A DNA stretch of 21,278 bases, from positions 1 to 21,278 of the forward strand of contig CAMLEO010000101.1 of NCBI GenBank assembly GCA_946478975.1, written 5' to 3'. Below, piece by piece: positions 9,111 to 16,264 of this stretch (positions within the stretch are counted from its first letter, which is position 1; every line of letters begins with the position of its first letter). The DNA is from an uncultured Steroidobacter sp. (GTDB taxonomy: Bacteria > Pseudomonadota > Gammaproteobacteria > Steroidobacterales > Steroidobacteraceae). The translations under genes were made by a program, and so were the position numbers. Below the pieces are notes generated by a model. The model ran no database searches. It saw only the letters and a list, made by a program, of their open reading frames with translations, and was not told the origin of the DNA.

Positions 9111-10350
9111 AGATCTTGCGGAAGATCAGGCTGCCGTTGGTGCCGCCGAAGCCGAACGAATTCGACAACGCCACGTTGATGGGCATGCGACGCGCCACGT
9201 TCGGCACGTAATCCAGGTCGCAGCCTTCGCCGGGGTTGTCGAGATTGATGGTGGGCGGCGCCACCTGATCGCGAATGGCGAGAATCGAGAAGATCGCTTC
9301 CACCGCGCCGGCCGCGCCGAGCAAATGACCCGTCATCGACTTGGTCGAGCTCACCGCAAGCTTGGACGCGTGATCGCCGAACGCACGCTTCATCGCGATC
9401 GTTTCGGCGCGGTCGCCGAGATCGGTCGAAGTCGCATGCGCGTTGATGTATTGCACTTCGCTGGGATTCATCTTTGCGTCTCGCAACGCATTCGACATCG
9501 CCAGTCGTGCGCCCTCGCCGTCTTCCGGCGGAGCGGTGATGTGATGCGCGTCGCCGCTCATGCCGAAGCCCACGAGCTCGGCATAAATGCGGGCGCCGCG
9601 CTTCTTCGCATGTTCGTATTCTTCCAGGACCACGCCGCCGGCGCCGTCGGAGAGCACGAAGCCGTCGCGGTCCTTGTCCCACGGGCGGCTCGCCCGCTGC
9701 GGATCGTCGTTACGCGTCGACAACGCACGCGCCTGGCAGAAGCTGCCGAGACCGAGCGGTGTGGTGGCCATTTCGCCGGCGCCGGCAATCATCACATCGG
9801 CGTCGCCGTATTGAATCAAGCGCATCGCAAGCCCGATCGCGTGCGTCGAGGTCGTGCACGCGGTGACGGTCGCGATGTTCGGTCCGGTGAGCTTGAAGTC
9901 GATGGAGATGTGGCCGGAGATCATGTTGATGATGCTGCCGGGCACGAAGAACGGCGAAATGCGCTTCGGGCTCTTGGTCTCCATCCACTTGGTGTGATTC
10001 TCCTCGATGGTGTCGAGGCCGCCGATGCCGGCACCCATCGCCACGCCGATGCGCGGCGAATTCTCCGGTGTCACTTGCAGTCCGGAGTCCCGGAATGCAT
10101 CCGCGGCCGCCGCGTAGCCGTAGTGCATGAAGGGATCCATGTTCCGCAGTTTTTTCGCCGGCAGATATTTCTCGGCATCGAAGTCCGCCACTGCGCCGTG
10201 AAAGCGCACGGGAAATGCGCTCGCATCGAAACGTGTGATCGGCACGATGCCGCTCTTGCCTTCGATAACGTTACGCCACGCCGTGTCGAGCTGTGAGCCC
10301 ACGGGCGAGACGATGCCAAGACCAGTGATGACGACGCGTCGAGAAGACAA
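9109..10350 (-). CDS. fabF: 3-oxoacyl-ACP synthase II
   Basis: Elongating beta-ketoacyl-ACP synthase of type II fatty-acid synthesis; condenses malonyl-ACP with acyl-ACP. The catalytic triad is visible: C165 in [11 protein letters not shown]305 in INAHATSTD and H342 in [12 protein letters not shown], plus K337. Length 413 is typical. The start codon is TTG at 10350; it begins the conserved [11 protein letters not shown] segment and has a strong GAGGT 6 bases upstream, and no in-frame ATG lies near. It follows acpP after 187 bases, the common acpP-fabF order. It may be read from the acpP promoter. Cytoplasmic. Confidence 0.96.
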   Translation of the reverse strand: MSSRRVVITGLGIVSPVGSQLDTAWRNVIEGKSGIVPITRFDASAFPVRFHGAVADFDAEKYLPAKKLRNMDPFMHYGYAAAADAFRDSGLQVTPENSPRIGVAMGAGIGGLDTIEENHTKWMETKSPKRISPFFVPGSIINMISGHISIDFKLTGPNIATVTACTTSTHAIGLAMRLIQYGDADVMIAGAGEMATTPLGLGSFCQARALSTRNDDPQRASRPWDKDRDGFVLSDGAGGVVLEEYEHAKKRGARIYAELVGFGMSGDAHHITAPPEDGEGARLAMSNALRDAKMNPSEVQYINAHATSTDLGDRAETIAMKRAFGDHASKLAVSSTKSMTGHLLGAAGAVEAIFSILAIRDQVAPPTINLDNPGEGCDLDYVPNVARRMPINVALSNSFGFGGTNGSLIFRKI

Positions 10351-10361
10351 ACGATTACCTC
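10351..10361 (-). promoter_or_regulatory. Strong ribosome-binding site deciding the TTG start of fabF
   Basis: GAGGT at 10361-10357 sits 6 bases before TTG at 10350 on the minus strand. It is the reason for accepting a TTG initiation codon for fabF. Confidence 0.7.
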
Positions 10362-10530
10362 ACAAGCGAATTGTCAATGTCTTGGGTCGATGACAGTCGG
10401 ATGACATGAAGTGACGTTGGACGAAGCGGCAAGCGGAAGACCGAGAATGCGGCCGGCCTTCCCTGGCTTCAATGGTGAAGCAACGTTCGTGAATTCGGCA
10501 TGGCGCCCACGTTGCTGACCGCTCGTCGGG
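10362..10530 (-). other. acpP-fabF intergenic spacer
   Basis: No gene is visible here. It holds a 7-bp inverted repeat (GCAACGT at 10480-10486 and its complement at 10509-10515, 22-base loop) and a near-repeat of TGTCATC on the minus strand around 10391-10408. A perfect TTGACA hexamer occurs at 10372-10377 (minus), but no -10 fits before the fabF start. Structured RNA between an abundantly expressed acpP and fabF is plausible but unproven. Confidence 0.4.
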
Positions 10531-10546
10531 CAGGCCTTCAGGCCTG
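10531..10546. terminator. Stem-loop with the acpP stop codon in its loop
   Basis: CAGGCC-TTCA-GGCCTG is a perfect 6-bp stem with a 4-base loop; on the minus strand the loop TGAA contains the acpP TGA. No T-run follows, so it is more likely an mRNA 3'-end stabiliser or pause than a full intrinsic terminator. Confidence 0.5.
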
Positions 10547-10780
10547 GTTGCGACGCTCGGTGATGTAATCGATCGCCTGCTGGACGGTAGTGATCTTCTC
10601 CGCGTCCTCGTCCGGGATCTCGGTCTCGAACTCTTCTTCCAGCGCCATCACCAACTCCACGGTGTCGAGGGAGTCGGCGCCCAGGTCATCGACGAAGGAG
10701 GCGTCATTGGTGACTTCTTCTTCTTTCACGCCCAGTTGTTCGGCGACGATGGCTTTGACCTGCTGTTCAATACTGCTCAT
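10538..10780 (-). CDS. acpP: Acyl carrier protein
   Basis: The carrier of growing acyl chains in fatty-acid synthesis. The 80-residue acidic protein contains the phosphopantetheine attachment site DSL with S37 in [20 protein letters not shown], and the standard helix pattern ending in YITERR. I chose the ATG at 10780 (MSSIEQQ); the frame is open upstream to 10822, but those 14 residues are basic and unlike ACP. AGAGGA lies about 11 bases upstream. It has its own promoter candidate at 10866-10894, between fabG and acpP, consistent with the high expression usual for this gene. Confidence 0.97.
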   Translation of the reverse strand: MSSIEQQVKAIVAEQLGVKEEEVTNDASFVDDLGADSLDTVELVMALEEEFETEIPDEDAEKITTVQQAIDYITERRNQA

Positions 10781-10865
10781 TGGTGTACGAGTCCTCTGTG
10801 AGGTGCGCTTAAACCCTTCCAAGACCGACCCTTGTAGTTCGTTGGGTGGGTCGCACGGGGGGCGT

Positions 10866-10894
10866 ATTCTAAGTTAGAAGCCTTGTGGGGCCAA
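10866..10894 (-). promoter_or_regulatory. Candidate sigma-70 promoter of acpP
   Basis: On the minus strand TTGGCC (10894-10889) and TAGAAT (10871-10866) are spaced by exactly 17 bases, giving 4/6 and 5/6 matches to consensus. The predicted start would give a leader of about 80 bases before the acpP ATG at 10780. It lies fully in the fabG-acpP gap. Confidence 0.6.
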
Positions 10895-10920
10895 CATTTG
10901 CGAAACTTGATGACTTTTCT

Positions 10921-10943
10921 GGCCTGGCGTCGCCGCTCAGGCC
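10921..10943. terminator. Stem-loop overlapping the fabG stop codon
   Basis: GGCCTG-GCG-TCGC-CGC-T-CAGGCC folds into a 9-bp stem with one bulged base. On the minus strand the loop reads GCGA (a GNRA tetraloop) and the 5' arm contains the fabG stop TGA. It is followed by AGAAAAG, not a T-run, so termination is uncertain; it lies just upstream of the acpP promoter. Confidence 0.5.
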
Positions 10944-11695
10944 ATGTACATGCCGCCGTTGACGTGCAGCGTTTCGCCGGTGACATAGCCTGCCTGTGGC
11001 GACGCAAGAAACGCCACAGCATGGGCAATATCCTCGGCTGAACCCAGTCGCCCCAGCGCAACTTGATTGATCAGCTGCTGCTGCTGTTCGGCCGGCAGCT
11101 TGGCGGTCATGTCCGTGGCGATGAAACCGGGCGCAACCACGTTGACCGTGATGTTGCGCGAACCGACTTCGCGAGCCAGCGATTTGGAGAAGCCGATGAT
11201 GCCGGCTTTGGCAGCGGCGTAATTGGTCTGCCCGGCGTTGCCCATCACGCCGACCACCGACGCGATGTTGATGATGCGTCCCCGGCGGGCTTTCATCATG
11301 CCGCGCAGGACCGCTTTCGACAGCCGGAATACCGAGGCGAGATTGGTGTTCATGATCTCGTCCCATTCCTCGGCCTTCATCCGGAGCAACAGATTGTCAC
11401 GGGTAATTCCTGCATTGTTGACCAGGACCGTGACTGCGCCTTCCTTCGCTTCGATGTCTTTCAGCGCCGTTTCGGTGGCGGCTGCGTCCGCGACGTTCAG
11501 CACGATGCCGCGGCCTTTGTAATTACCGGCATTCAGCCATTCCGTAATTCCCTGCGCACCGGCTTCGCTGGTGGCGGTGCCGATGACAGTCGCGCCACCT
11601 TTGGCCAATTGCTCGGCAATTGCGCGGCCGATGCCACGAGACGCGCCCGTGACCAGCGCGATGTCCTGCGCAAACACATCCGCTACAGCGCTCAT
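10937..11695 (-). CDS. fabG: 3-oxoacyl-ACP reductase
   Basis: NADPH-dependent reductase of the fatty-acid elongation cycle. It is a classical SDR: TGASRGIG at 16-23, NNAG at 93-96, and the catalytic set N118, S146, Y159 and K163 (YAAAKAG). Length 252. I chose the ATG at 11695 (MSAVADVF), which overlaps the fabD stop as ATGA; the frame runs upstream to 11821 inside fabD but those residues are out-of-frame shadow. A stem-loop covers its stop codon. Confidence 0.96.
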   Translation of the reverse strand: MSAVADVFAQDIALVTGASRGIGRAIAEQLAKGGATVIGTATSEAGAQGITEWLNAGNYKGRGIVLNVADAAATETALKDIEAKEGAVTVLVNNAGITRDNLLLRMKAEEWDEIMNTNLASVFRLSKAVLRGMMKARRGRIINIASVVGVMGNAGQTNYAAAKAGIIGFSKSLAREVGSRNITVNVVAPGFIATDMTAKLPAEQQQQLINQVALGRLGSAEDIAHAVAFLASPQAGYVTGETLHVNGGMYMA

Positions 11696-12639
11696 GCCTG
11701 GCTCCTGCACGCTGCCAGCGCCTGCTGCAGCGATTCCGAATCTTCGATCGCGAGCATGGCGATTTCCTTGTTCTTGTCGATGCGGCGATTGAGGCCGGTC
11801 AGCACTTTGCCCGGGCCGCATTCGATCAGCGCTTTGGCGCCGCCGCCGAGCATCGCACGGACGGTTTCGGTCCAGCGCACGGGCTTGACCAACTGTTGCA
11901 CCAACGCCTCGCGAATGCTCGCGGCGTCTTGATGAGTGCGAACATCGACAGTGTAAATATCTCTAACCTGCGGCTGCGCGAACTGAATGCTCTTCAGCTT
12001 TTCGGCGAAGCGTTCGGCGGCAGGCTGCATCAGCGCGCTGTGCGACGGCACGCTCACCGGCAATTTAATCGCGCGTTTTGCGCCCTTCGCTTTCAACACT
12101 TCGATCGCGCGATCCACGCCAACGGCACTGCCGGCGATCACCACCTGGCCAGGCGAATTGAAATTTGCCGCTTGCACGACTTCGCCCTGCGCGGCTTCGG
12201 CACACGCAGCTTCAACATCCGCATCATCGAGACCGAGGATCGCCGCCATCGCGCCTTGCCCAGCGGGCACCGCCGCCTGCATGGCCTGACCGCGAAATTG
12301 CACCAGCGCCACCGCAGTTTTGAAATCCAACGCGCCCGAGCACACCAGCGCCGAATATTCGCCGAGGCTGTGACCAGCCATCGCACTCGGCATCGGGCCG
12401 CCATGCTTGCGCCACACGCGCCACGTGGCGACGCCAGCCGTCAGCATCGCGGGCTGCGTGCGTTCGGTGGAGCCGAGCAATTCGTCTGGACCCTGCTGGC
12501 ACAGCTGCCAGAGGTCGTAACCGAGCACGTCCGAAGCTTCGGCAAAAGTTTCCTGAACCAGCGGCTCGGCGCTCGCGAGCTGCGCCAGCATGCCCACCGA
12601 TTGCGAGCCCTGTCCGGGGAATACGAAGGCAAAAGTCAT
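11692..12639 (-). CDS. fabD: Malonyl-CoA:ACP transacylase
   Basis: Transfers malonyl from CoA to ACP to supply elongation. Shows FPGQGSQ at 7-13, the nucleophile S91 in GHSLGEYSAL, and catalytic H200 in VPSHSALMQ. Length 315 is typical. AGGA lies 6 bases before the ATG. It is the first gene of the block; the usual upstream partners plsX and fabH are not here. A promoter candidate with perfect TATAAT is 59 bases upstream. The stop overlaps the fabG start. Confidence 0.96.
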   Translation of the reverse strand: MTFAFVFPGQGSQSVGMLAQLASAEPLVQETFAEASDVLGYDLWQLCQQGPDELLGSTERTQPAMLTAGVATWRVWRKHGGPMPSAMAGHSLGEYSALVCSGALDFKTAVALVQFRGQAMQAAVPAGQGAMAAILGLDDADVEAACAEAAQGEVVQAANFNSPGQVVIAGSAVGVDRAIEVLKAKGAKRAIKLPVSVPSHSALMQPAAERFAEKLKSIQFAQPQVRDIYTVDVRTHQDAASIREALVQQLVKPVRWTETVRAMLGGGAKALIECGPGKVLTGLNRRIDKNKEIAMLAIEDSESLQQALAACRSQA

Positions 12640-12656
12640 CGAGTTTCCTGTTCCTC

Positions 12657-12676
12657 ACCCATTCGCCAACCCATTC
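12657..12676. repeat. Tandem 8-bp direct repeat in the fabD leader
   Basis: ACCCATTC occurs twice, separated by GCCA (12-base period); on the minus strand it reads GAATGGGT. It lies between the predicted transcription start and the fabD ATG. The downstream copy provides an ATG opening an 8-codon frame (12662-12636) whose TGA overlaps the fabD start codon. Confidence 0.45.
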
Positions 12677-12697
12677 ACTGGGCGCTTGGGGCGCGCG

Positions 12698-12726
12698 ATT
12701 ATAGCGATGTACGGCGGAAGGGCCAG
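12698..12726 (-). promoter_or_regulatory. Candidate sigma-70 promoter of the fabD operon
   Basis: On the minus strand a perfect TATAAT (12703-12698) is preceded at 17 bases by CTGGCC (12726-12721, 3/6). The bases just after the -10 are CGCGCGCC, a GC-rich discriminator typical of promoters inhibited by ppGpp/DksA in E. coli. The predicted start leaves a leader of about 50 bases. Confidence 0.6.
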
Positions 12727-12739
12727 CCCAGCCAAACTT

Positions 12740-13384
12740 TTATGTGGCTTCAGTTACTTCCGCGCGAGTGTTCATCCACAGAATCGTGCCGGCGATCACA
12801 CCGCCGAGCGCACCGTACAGGTGCGCATCTACAACGACTGCCATGCCGCCGGACAACGGCAAGGCGCCGTGCAGCTGCTCCCACAGCAGCTTGCCGGCGA
12901 AAATCACGCTCAGCACCAGCGCCAGCCGCTTCGTTTCGTATCGCCACCAGGCAATGGCACCGGCCGCGAGCGCCCCGTGCAGCACCCCGGATAAACCCAC
13001 GTACCAGGTCAGCTGTGGCTCCCAAAACACAAAGCCGACATCGATGGCGAGCAGGCTGATGAAGCCGATCAGCAGCCATTGTCGGATCGAGTAGTGGTCG
13101 GGAAACAGCGCCGCGAGCAGCCCGAGCCCCGCGCAGTTCAAGCCCAGGTGCAGCCAGCTGCCATGAACCAGGTGGCCGGTGAACAGCCGCCAGTATTCTC
13201 CCTGCAATACCGGCTCGCGCTCATAGCGAAGCAACAGGCGCACGTGCTCGCCCCCTGCCGATTCGCAGATGAGCGACAACAGAACCAGTGCTGCGATCAG
13301 CAGTCCAAGCAGCCACCAACCCGACATCCACTGCCGAGCGAGGCGCGAAATCGATGGGGCGAGCCCCGGCATGCCGTCACTCAT
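12740..13384 (-). CDS. rrtA: Rhombosortase (rhomboid family intramembrane serine protease)
   Basis: A 214-residue multi-pass membrane protein. Rhomboid features: HGSWLHLGLN (H79 and N83), the nucleophile S132 in GLSGVLHG, and the catalytic partner H188 in VDAHLYGALGG. These last two motifs match the rhombosortase subgroup, which cleaves the C-terminal GlyGly-CTERM tail of exported proteins, rather than GlpG, which has extra N-terminal domains. About six hydrophobic segments can be counted from residue 22. The start at 13384 is the first ATG after an in-frame stop. No own Shine-Dalgarno is seen; instead an upstream 16-codon frame with AGGAGG ends across this start. It is divergent from the gsp genes, whose substrates it may process. 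Confidence 0.85.
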   Translation of the reverse strand: MSDGMPGLAPSISRLARQWMSGWWLLGLLIAALVLLSLICESAGGEHVRLLLRYEREPVLQGEYWRLFTGHLVHGSWLHLGLNCAGLGLLAALFPDHYSIRQWLLIGFISLLAIDVGFVFWEPQLTWYVGLSGVLHGALAAGAIAWWRYETKRLALVLSVIFAGKLLWEQLHGALPLSGGMAVVVDAHLYGALGGVIAGTILWMNTRAEVTEAT

Positions 13385-13427
13385 GGATGCGATGTGCTTT
13401 GTTATGATCCGGCGCTCTTACGCTCAC
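13377..13427 (-). CDS. Possible 16-residue leader peptide overlapping the rhombosortase start
   Basis: On the minus strand a perfect AGGAGG (13439-13434) is 6 bases before a GTG at 13427. This opens a frame encoding MSVRAPDHNKAHRIHE whose TGA (13379-13377) overlaps the first codons of the rhombosortase gene (ATGAGTGA). The arrangement would allow translational coupling. The peptide itself resembles nothing I know, and chance cannot be excluded. Confidence 0.4.
   Translation of the reverse strand: MSVRAPDHNKAHRIHE
13400..13408 (+). promoter_or_regulatory. Candidate extended -10 element for the gsp genes
   Basis: TGTTATGAT matches the extended -10 pattern TGn-TATAAT with 5/6 in the hexamer. 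No convincing -35 is present. It overlaps the best gspH start codon (ATG 13404), so promoter and start cannot both be right at this point. Confidence 0.35.
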
Positions 13428-14084
13428 GGTAACCCTCCTATTATCCACAGTTGCCGACAACTTCACCGGGGAACCCGTGGCGGCTTCACGCTGCTGGAGC
13501 TGCTGGTCGTGCTGGTCGTCGTCGCCATCATGGTGTCCATGGCCATGCTGTCGTTCGGTGTGCTCGGGCGCGACCGGCAGGCCGAAGAGGAGACGCGCCG
13601 CTTCTGGACTGTGCTACAGCAGGCGCGCGAGGAATCGGAGTTGCAGGCCGAGGACTTAGGGATATTCGTGTCCGCAGACTCGTATGAATACTTGCGCTTC
13701 GAGCCGCGTCGTGACGAATGGCAGGTCATCGATGACGACGAGCTGTTCACGCAGCGTCGCCTGCCGGAAGGCCTGCGGTTTCGACTGCGCGTGGATTCGC
13801 GGCAGATCGTAATGAAGCCCGACCTTCCCAATCGCGGCGACAAGGACGAGAACAAGAAATGGCCGCCGCAGGTGCTGGTGCTTTCCAGCGGCGAAGTGAT
13901 GCCGTTCGAGTTGGAGATCGAACGCGAGGGCGCGCCGTCGCTGTGGCGTGTAACTGCGCTCGCCGACAACGATCTGCGCGTCGAGAAACGCGATGAGCGC
14001 AACGACTGGGGCCCGGTGCTGCAGACCAAACAGACATCGGACGACAAGAACAAGAAAGAAACGCGGGTGTCCAGTGCGCGCTGA
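13404..14084 (+). CDS. gspH: Type II secretion minor pseudopilin GspH
   Basis: A minor pseudopilin of the type II secretion pseudopilus. The prepilin motif RGG|FTLLELLVVLVV with Glu at +5 is followed by the GspH/FimT pattern of an assembly helix and ARxE-like segment (LQQAREESELQAEDLGIFV). The prepilin peptidase site follows residue 27. The start is uncertain: 13404 is the last in-frame ATG before the motif, has no Shine-Dalgarno, and gives an unusually long 27-residue leader; ATGs at 13392 and 13383 are alternatives, and no GTG/TTG occurs in frame downstream before the motif. A hydrophilic, charged C-terminus (about 200-226) is rich in Lys, Asp and Asn. The stop overlaps gspI. Confidence 0.85.
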   Translation: MIRRSYAHGNPPIIHSCRQLHRGTRGGFTLLELLVVLVVVAIMVSMAMLSFGVLGRDRQAEEETRRFWTVLQQAREESELQAEDLGIFVSADSYEYLRFEPRRDEWQVIDDDELFTQRRLPEGLRFRLRVDSRQIVMKPDLPNRGDKDENKKWPPQVLVLSSGEVMPFELEIEREGAPSLWRVTALADNDLRVEKRDERNDWGPVLQTKQTSDDKNKKETRVSSAR

Positions 14085-14679
14085 GCTCTTGCGAAAAGCC
14101 CAGCGCGGCTCGTATCAGCAAGGGGGCTTCACGCTGATCGAAGTCGTGGTCGCGCTGATCGTCGTGTCGCTCGGCATGCTCGCAGTGATCGAAACGGTTG
14201 GCGGCACCGCGCGCAACAGCGGTTATTTGCGCGAGAAGACCGTCGCTCACTGGGTGGCGATGAACAAACTCACCGAAGTGCGTTTGCAGCCCAACGCGCC
14301 GGCGATCGATAAAACCTCGGACGAAGTGGAAATGGCCGGCCGCAAGTGGCGCTGGACCATGGAAGTGAAACAAACACCGGTCGAATCCATGCGTCGCATC
14401 GACATCAGCGTGCGTCCTGCCGAAGCGCCGGACAAGAGCTCGATGGCGAGCATCAGCGGCTTCTTTGGCACGGCGGTCGCGCCGGCCGGCACAGCGACGA
14501 TTCTGTGGAAAGGCTCGCCGGGCAATGGCCCTGGCAGTCGCGGCACGCGTGGCGGACGCAACGGCGATAACGGCGAAGGCGGCCGGCCGCCCTCCTCGCC
14601 GCCGAATGAAACGCCGCCGCCGCCCGTTCCAGAACCCGGCGAAGTGGTGCCGCCCGAGCCCGAGGAGCCGGAGCAATGA
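14074..14679 (+). CDS. gspI: Type II secretion minor pseudopilin GspI with proline-rich C-terminal tail
   Basis: A pseudopilus-tip component that nucleates the GspI-J-K complex. Prepilin motif QQGG|FTLIEVVVALIVVSLGM with cleavage after residue 18 and Glu at +5; the globular part runs to about 147 (SISGFFGTAV...ILWKG). Start chosen at GTG 14074, overlapping the gspH stop by 11 bases; a TTG at 14089 is an alternative. The protein is 201 residues, while GspI is usually about 120-130. The excess is a low-complexity tail from about 148: a Gly/Arg/Asn-rich stretch, then PPSSPPNE, PPPPVPEPGE and EPEEPEQ. The reading frame is continuous to an ATGA overlap with gspJ, so the tail is genuine rather than a missed stop. 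Confidence 0.9.
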   Translation: MRAELLRKAQRGSYQQGGFTLIEVVVALIVVSLGMLAVIETVGGTARNSGYLREKTVAHWVAMNKLTEVRLQPNAPAIDKTSDEVEMAGRKWRWTMEVKQTPVESMRRIDISVRPAEAPDKSSMASISGFFGTAVAPAGTATILWKGSPGNGPGSRGTRGGRNGDNGEGGRPPSSPPNETPPPPVPEPGEVVPPEPEEPEQ

Positions 14680-15290
14680 AAACGCGCGGCGCCGGCTTTA
14701 CGCTCGTCGAAGTATTGGTTGCGATCTTCGTGTTCGCGATCGTCAGCGCGATCGCCATGGGCGGTTATAACGAGCTGGTGAAACAAAGTGACATCGCCGC
14801 TGCCGGCGCCGCTCGCACGCGCAACGTGCAAGCGACTGTGCAACGAATGGTGCTCGATTTCTCATCGCTGGAGCCGCGCCCGGTGCGCGAGCCGGTCGGC
14901 GACTCGGTGGAACCGGCACTGCGTTCCGACGCTCGCAACACCGAACAACTGGCCGAGTTCACTCATTCAGGTTGGAGCAATCCGGCCGGCGTGCCTCGCT
15001 CGACGCTGCAGCGGGTGTCGTATCGGCTCGAAGACAAGAAGCTGGTGCGCGAATACTGGGTCGTGCTCGATCGCACGCTCACAGGCGAGCCGCAGCGTGC
15101 GGAGCTGATCGATCGCGTGCAGCGTGTCGCCTTCCGCTTCATGGACACGAATCGCACCTGGCACGAGCAGTGGCCGCCGCTCGGATACTCGGCGCCCGAT
15201 CTGTCGCAGCTGCGGCCGATCGCGGTGGAAATCACACTGGAGCTGGAAGACTGGGGCGAGATCAAGCGCATCGTAGAGGTGTCCGGATGA
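14676..15290 (+). CDS. gspJ: Type II secretion minor pseudopilin GspJ
   Basis: A tip-complex pseudopilin. Short leader MKTRGAG with cleavage before FTLVEVLVAIFVFAI (Glu at +5). The body has the GspJ pattern RNVQATVQRMVLDFSSLEPRPVR and ends with ELEDWGEIKRIVEVSG. Length 204 is normal. The start overlaps the gspI stop and the stop overlaps the gspK start, both as ATGA, so all three tip subunits are translationally linked. Confidence 0.93.
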   Translation: MKTRGAGFTLVEVLVAIFVFAIVSAIAMGGYNELVKQSDIAAAGAARTRNVQATVQRMVLDFSSLEPRPVREPVGDSVEPALRSDARNTEQLAEFTHSGWSNPAGVPRSTLQRVSYRLEDKKLVREYWVVLDRTLTGEPQRAELIDRVQRVAFRFMDTNRTWHEQWPPLGYSAPDLSQLRPIAVEITLELEDWGEIKRIVEVSG

Positions 15291-16264
15291 AACGCACCCA
15301 ACGGCTCACTCGTCAGCGCGGCGTCGCGCTGGTGACGGCGGTGTTGATCGTGGCACTCGCGACCATGCTCGCCGTCGATGTGGGATTCAAAGGCTATCTC
15401 GACCAGCGCCGCACGGCGAATGCGTTCGCGGTCGATCAATCGTTCGAAGTTGCGCTCGGCGGCGAGGCCTGGGCGTCCGACGCGCTGCGCCGGGACAAGA
15501 TGCAAAGCCCGAAGACCGACGATTTCACCGAAGAATGGGCAACGCCGATTCCGCCGATTCCGCTGGAAGACATCGGCGGCGAATTCGAAGGCCAGCTCGA
15601 AGACATGCAGGGCCGGTTCAATCTCAACAACCTCGTGCAGTACGACGCGAGCGGTCAGAGCACGGTCGACAACGACGCCGTCGAGCGTCTGCAACGGCTG
15701 CTCGAACTGCTGCAGATGGAACCCAAGTGGGCCAGGATCATGGCGGACTGGATCGACTCCGACACCAATCCGCAGTTCCCGGACGGCGCGGAAGATACGG
15801 TGTACACCGGTTTGTCGCCGCCCTATCGCACCGCGAACATGCCGATCACGCGCACCAGCGAGCTGCTGGCACTGCCGGAATTCGGGCTCGAGCGCTACAA
15901 AAAACTGGCTCCGTTCGTCACTGCCCTGCCCGCCGGCACGCCGATCAATCTGTGTACCGCCTCGCCCGAGCTGCTCGATTCGCTGGTGGAAGGCCGCCGG
16001 GAATTCACGGTCGCGCGCGACAGCATGAAACAGACGCGGCAGCAGCGGTGTTTTCCGAACAAGCAGGAATTCGAGCAGTCGCTGTCGGGCGATCAGAAGC
16101 AGAAATTGAACGACGCCAAAGTGATCGATGAAACCAGCGATTACTTTCTGGCCACGATCTGGGTCACCCTTGGCACTCATCGGTTCACCCTGTACAGTTT
16201 GTTGTATCGAACTGACGGCTCCAACCAAGTCCGTCCCATCCTAAGAAGCTACGGAACGCTCTGA
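15287..16264 (+). CDS. gspK: Type II secretion minor pseudopilin GspK
   Basis: The large pseudopilin that caps the pseudopilus. Leader of 12 residues ending QRG before VALVTAVLIVALATMLA; position +5 is Thr rather than Glu, which is characteristic of GspK. GRFNLNNLVQYD (around 109-120) and INLCTASPELLDSL are family hallmarks. Length 325 fits. I chose the ATG at 15287, overlapping the gspJ stop as ATGA; the frame is open further upstream inside gspJ but without prepilin features. Confidence 0.95.
   Translation: MKRTQRLTRQRGVALVTAVLIVALATMLAVDVGFKGYLDQRRTANAFAVDQSFEVALGGEAWASDALRRDKMQSPKTDDFTEEWATPIPPIPLEDIGGEFEGQLEDMQGRFNLNNLVQYDASGQSTVDNDAVERLQRLLELLQMEPKWARIMADWIDSDTNPQFPDGAEDTVYTGLSPPYRTANMPITRTSELLALPEFGLERYKKLAPFVTALPAGTPINLCTASPELLDSLVEGRREFTVARDSMKQTRQQRCFPNKQEFEQSLSGDQKQKLNDAKVIDETSDYFLATIWVTLGTHRFTLYSLLYRTDGSNQVRPILRSYGTL

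Noticed and set aside
10372..10377. Perfect TTGACA hexamer upstream of fabF (minus strand)
   Set aside because: At 15-18 bases downstream no acceptable -10 exists, and transcription would begin at or after the fabF ribosome-binding site and start codon.
13440..13445. GATAAT on the minus strand as a rhombosortase promoter
   Set aside because: It would start transcription at about 13433, inside or after the AGGAGG that serves the leader frame, and no -35 is present at suitable spacing.
13477..13659. GTG-started 60-codon plus-strand frame over the gspH prepilin helix
   Set aside because: Cys/Trp/Arg-rich nonsense translation in the wrong frame; the overlapping frame encodes the clear prepilin motif.
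16264..16264. Possible TrpE rather than PabB, and GspL as a second copy of PilM-type protein
   Set aside because: The chorismate enzyme overlaps pabC, so PabB is favoured. The 16264-17532 protein has the GspL order of cytoplasmic domain, one membrane segment and periplasmic domain, and is followed by GspM, so a separate PilM is not supported.
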